DNA from: Cerina litoralis
GTDB taxonomy: Bacteria > Bacteroidota > Bacteroidia > Flavobacteriales > Flavobacteriaceae
Assembly (NCBI GenBank): GCA_022008415.1
Contig: JAIRBC010000025.1
Location: 1 to 64,000 of the forward strand
Direction of reading: 5' to 3'
Length of the DNA: 64,000 nt
Shown here: piece after piece, positions 61,901-64,000 of the stretch
How the letters are laid out: every line of letters starts with the position of its first letter
Numbering within the stretch: the first letter of the stretch is position 1
Notes under the pieces: generated by a model
Database searches by the model: none
Told to the model about the DNA's origin: nothing
Seen by the model: the letters and a program-made list of their open reading frames with translations, nothing else
Position numbers and translations under genes: made by a program

Positions 61901-61937
61901 TTTAAACATTTGTTTTAATTAAACGTTTGTTTAATTA
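61901..61937. promoter_or_regulatory. Tandem palindromic operator candidate for the efflux TetR
   Basis: AAACATTTGTTT (61904-61915) and AAACGTTTGTTT (61921-61932) are two near-perfect palindromes 17 bp apart, set in TTTAATTAAA sequence, 30 bp before the tetR start. Two half-overlapping sites on opposite sides, 17 bp apart, fit TetR dimers binding in tandem. The spacer beyond (61938-62119) has nothing recognisable. Confidence 0.6.
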
Positions 61938-62119
61938 AAAATTAATTTGATTTTAACATGGGATTATATGGTGTCTACGGGGAAATGATTGGGGTAAATA
62001 AAGCCTTTTCCGGCATGGGGAAGAGACTAGGGGCGAAGCGGTATATTATACTGCTTCCAAGCCTAAGTCGAGTAAAATGGGCGATCGAAGGACTCGAGTT
62101 TATTATGAAAGGGCACAGC

Positions 62120-62530
62120 TTAAAAATTCTCTACGTACTTTTTAAAGTTGTCCAGAATGGCCTGCCAGCCATTGCTTTGCATTTCAATGGGGTTCTGGGA
62201 TTCGGCGTCAAAGACGGTGACAATTTCCGTCTCCCCTATGTTTTCTTTGAAGTCTACTTCTGCTTTCCTTCCGTCGTCCATGGTGTAGGCAATGCTTTTA
62301 TATGGTTCCACCGAAATGTAGGTTCCGCTAAAATCAAAACCGAAACTACCGTCCTTTGCCTCCATTCTGGACCTGAACTTTCCCCCAACCCTTAAATCGT
62401 TGTCAGCTTTGGTCGTATGCCAATCGTCGGAAGCGGTGTTCCATTTTACAATGTGCTCGGGACCGGTCCAAAGATCCCAAACCATTTTGGCCGAAGCTTG
62501 TATTTTTGTTTTTACTGTAATCCGTTCCAT
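62120..62530 (-). CDS. AHSA1/SRPBCC family protein
   Basis: 136 residues. Typical AHSA1-type START fold: ITVKTKIQASAKMVWDLWTGPEHIVKWNTASDDWHT, then GGKFRSRMEAKDGSFGFDFSGTY and a C-terminal helix (SNGWQAILDNFKKYVENF). Cytoplasmic, ligand unknown. Its start lies 1 bp after the stop of the metallohydrolase gene upstream, so the two are co-transcribed. Unrelated in sequence to the SRPBCC protein at 34.4 kb. Confidence 0.9.
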   Translation of the reverse strand: MERITVKTKIQASAKMVWDLWTGPEHIVKWNTASDDWHTTKADNDLRVGGKFRSRMEAKDGSFGFDFSGTYISVEPYKSIAYTMDDGRKAEVDFKENIGETEIVTVFDAESQNPIEMQSNGWQAILDNFKKYVENF

Positions 62531-62531
62531 G

Positions 62532-64000
62532 TTACCTTTTCTTAAGGGATTTAATAATCTTTCTCGTATTAGCTATCCTTTCTTCTAAGCCATCCCTGTA
62601 CCACCACGCGCGTTTTTCCACACGATCATTGGGTTCTTCCAATTCCGATTCCAGTTCGTCCAGATACTTTTCGTTTAAGGCTAGATAATTCTCAAGCGTT
62701 TCTGGATTATGGAATCCATCATTATTTACGGTGATGTAAATTGGGGTTGTATGTGCCACTTGGTTTGGTCCCGCATAACATCTAGCAGCGATCCAAATAC
62801 CTTTTTGTACGTCGAGGTCCAGGTGTAATTCCATGTTCTCCATGGTCTGTTCGTCTCCATTTGGAACTACTTGTTTAAGAACTTTACCGTGCGCGATTAT
62901 CTCTAACCTGGTCAACGGTATTTGGCTTATGTTGCCCATGGCCTTTGCGTTGATGGATATTTTTCCCGCCTTCGGTAAATTAATTTCATCGCCGGGGAGT
63001 TTGCCATCAATGCTAAAATCGATCATTGGGCCAGAGGAGACAAAGGTGTGGCCATTTTTTAGATTTTCTTTCCACGCCTGATATTCAAACTGTCCATCCA
63101 CATGGGTGTAAAACCTGACATTCCCGATCCTGGCGTTCCAATTCGGGGCATCGGTACCGAACAGGGGTCCGTTACCACACCACGGAAAGTCCGATCCTGC
63201 AGTTGCGGTCAGCTTAAAGCCCAGGTCCAGATAGTGGTAGTAGTTTTGGGTCAGTAGCGGTCCTCCTTCGACACAAAACTGGAGCAATTCGAGGAAATCT
63301 ACTTTTCCTTCCAAAACATCCATGGTCATCCCGGTAGAACCGTTAAAGGACATGCCTTGATGCGCATATCCCGTAATTCCGTTTAATTCGTGTACTTTGT
63401 CAAAAACCTTATCATAATAATAATACGCCTTGCTATACCTAACAAAGTCATCGGCCACCAAGGCAATCGTATGGCCAATTTCATGGGTCCTTGGTTCTTC
63501 TTGTCCGGGCGTGAGCAGACCGGCATCGGTTTCATATACCCCCTCTTCACCAAATGCATACTGGGAAAAATAGGTTGACCAGAAATCGCCCATCTGAAGT
63601 AAAATCCCAATATTCAAACCTTCGGCTTCGACCCATTTCAATATCAATGGATTTTCGCGTGGAGACCTGCGGATATGAATATGGTCATCGGCAGAATACC
63701 AACCAAGATCTGACATCTTGACCCATCTTTTCATTTCAAATTTCAGTTCATTTACTTCCCCCTCCCTAACCTCAAACTTTCTTGTTTGATCCATATATTC
63801 GATTCCCTTTGAAAGCGAAATATTATATTTCCCAGGTTTGAGATTGAGCTTAAAATGGTGGTCTATATAAAATGAACTATCCGGTTGATATCCGTATCGT
63901 TCGGGCTCGTCATTTCTTCCGTACATGATGGAAATGGCTTCCGTTGGAAGACCGGGCACCTGTCCTTTGGAATTGGTGATTTTTACGCGGACGGCAACTG
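62532..64000 (-). CDS. CehA/McbA-type metallohydrolase (PHP-like), 5' part missing
   Basis: The frame is open to the right edge of the window (VRVKITNSKGQVPGLPTEA at the edge side), so the true start lies outside. 489 codons seen. The N-terminal visible part is a carboxypeptidase-regulatory-like/beta-sandwich domain (FKLNLKPGKYNISLSKGIEY), followed by the metal-binding domain with SADDHIHIRRSPRE (HxH), GYAHQG and DFPWCGNG. The CehA/McbA name comes from carbaryl and microcin-processing relatives; the native substrate here is unknown. C-terminal helical tail (RVEKRAWWYRDGLEERI). Likely exported. Confidence 0.85.
   Translation of the reverse strand, partial: VAVRVKITNSKGQVPGLPTEAISIMYGRNDEPERYGYQPDSSFYIDHHFKLNLKPGKYNISLSKGIEYMDQTRKFEVREGEVNELKFEMKRWVKMSDLGWYSADDHIHIRRSPRENPLILKWVEAEGLNIGILLQMGDFWSTYFSQYAFGEEGVYETDAGLLTPGQEEPRTHEIGHTIALVADDFVRYSKAYYYYDKVFDKVHELNGITGYAHQGMSFNGSTGMTMDVLEGKVDFLELLQFCVEGGPLLTQNYYHYLDLGFKLTATAGSDFPWCGNGPLFGTDAPNWNARIGNVRFYTHVDGQFEYQAWKENLKNGHTFVSSGPMIDFSIDGKLPGDEINLPKAGKISINAKAMGNISQIPLTRLEIIAHGKVLKQVVPNGDEQTMENMELHLDLDVQKGIWIAARCYAGPNQVAHTTPIYITVNNDGFHNPETLENYLALNEKYLDELESELEEPNDRVEKRAWWYRDGLEERIANTRKIIKSLKKR

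Noticed and set aside
61958..62395. 145-codon plus-strand frame starting in the spacer before the AHSA1 gene
   Set aside because: Mostly antisense to the AHSA1-type gene and without homology signs.
1..64000. Defence, phage or CRISPR system
   Set aside because: No integrase, transposase, cas, restriction or toxin-antitoxin signatures and no regularly spaced repeats of CRISPR size; the AACAATT array has no spacers.

Overview
The window looks like chromosomal DNA from a marine-type member of the Flavobacteriaceae (phylum Bacteroidota). Evidence for this: almost no Shine-Dalgarno sequences, promoters of the TAnnTTTG type, several short lipoproteins with Bacteroidota lipoboxes, a bTHX ribosomal protein gene, and gene orders I associate with flavobacteria (rsfS-ftsH-LUD-cdsA-psd; ddl / PASTA protein-rluD; pyrE back to back with a NUDIX gene). 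The genus cannot be fixed from the sequence; Maribacter-, Arenibacter- or Zobellia-like is a guess. I see no rRNA, tRNA, CRISPR array, phage or insertion sequence. Both end genes are cut by the window edge.

Layout. 1-2.8 kb: an exported FAS1 lipoprotein (partial), mnmA and a nitronate-monooxygenase-like flavoprotein. 2.9-8.9 kb: a minus-strand operon running GMC oxidoreductase, gluconate-2-dehydrogenase subunit 3-like protein, two tandem secreted TIM-barrel isomerase-like proteins and a lipoprotein sulfatase. It reads as a periplasmic oxidative sugar pathway of the 3-keto-sugar type. 9-27 kb: mostly housekeeping (membrane-anchored GltB-like protein, serine hydrolase, spoT-fur-purA, M48 protease, TrmH-type methyltransferase, DUF3810, a long DUF349 protein, a DUF4266/DUF3570 pair, prfA, pyrF). 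27.5-42.6 kb: creatininase-family protein, the rsfS-ftsH-LUD-cdsA-psd-ACBP block, birA, pyrE, NUDIX, M14 peptidase, coaD, ddl, PASTA protein, rluD, yaaA.

42.8-50.8 kb is the most distinctive accessory locus: DeoR regulator, ROK protein, MFS transporter, SIS-domain protein, a 42-residue membrane protein, a GH9 plus polysaccharide-deacetylase fusion, and a DUF5009/HGSNAT-like transmembrane acetyltransferase candidate. I read it as an amino-sugar oligosaccharide pathway in which sugars may be deacetylated and cleaved outside the cytoplasm, then re-acetylated across the inner membrane before uptake and phosphorylation. A 10-bp motif, AAGTCATAAC, lies upstream of both the ROK and the GH9 genes.

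50.9-64 kb: DUF2911 lipoprotein, bTHX, pyruvate carboxylase, an orphan TonB plug-domain protein, a uracil-DNA-glycosylase-fold protein, a TetR-controlled tripartite drug efflux operon (TetR, TolC, HlyD, DHA2 MFS) with two palindromic operator candidates in front, an AHSA1-type protein and a partial CehA/McbA-type metallohydrolase.

The spacers hold several short repeat types: 7-mer tandem arrays, degenerate GGTTATTAGGTTACT-like and GAAATTAGAAATAC-like blocks, TCCCGAT..ATCGGGA palindromes, and two intergenic elements with related inverted-repeat ends (27.5-27.8 kb and 50.85-50.92 kb).
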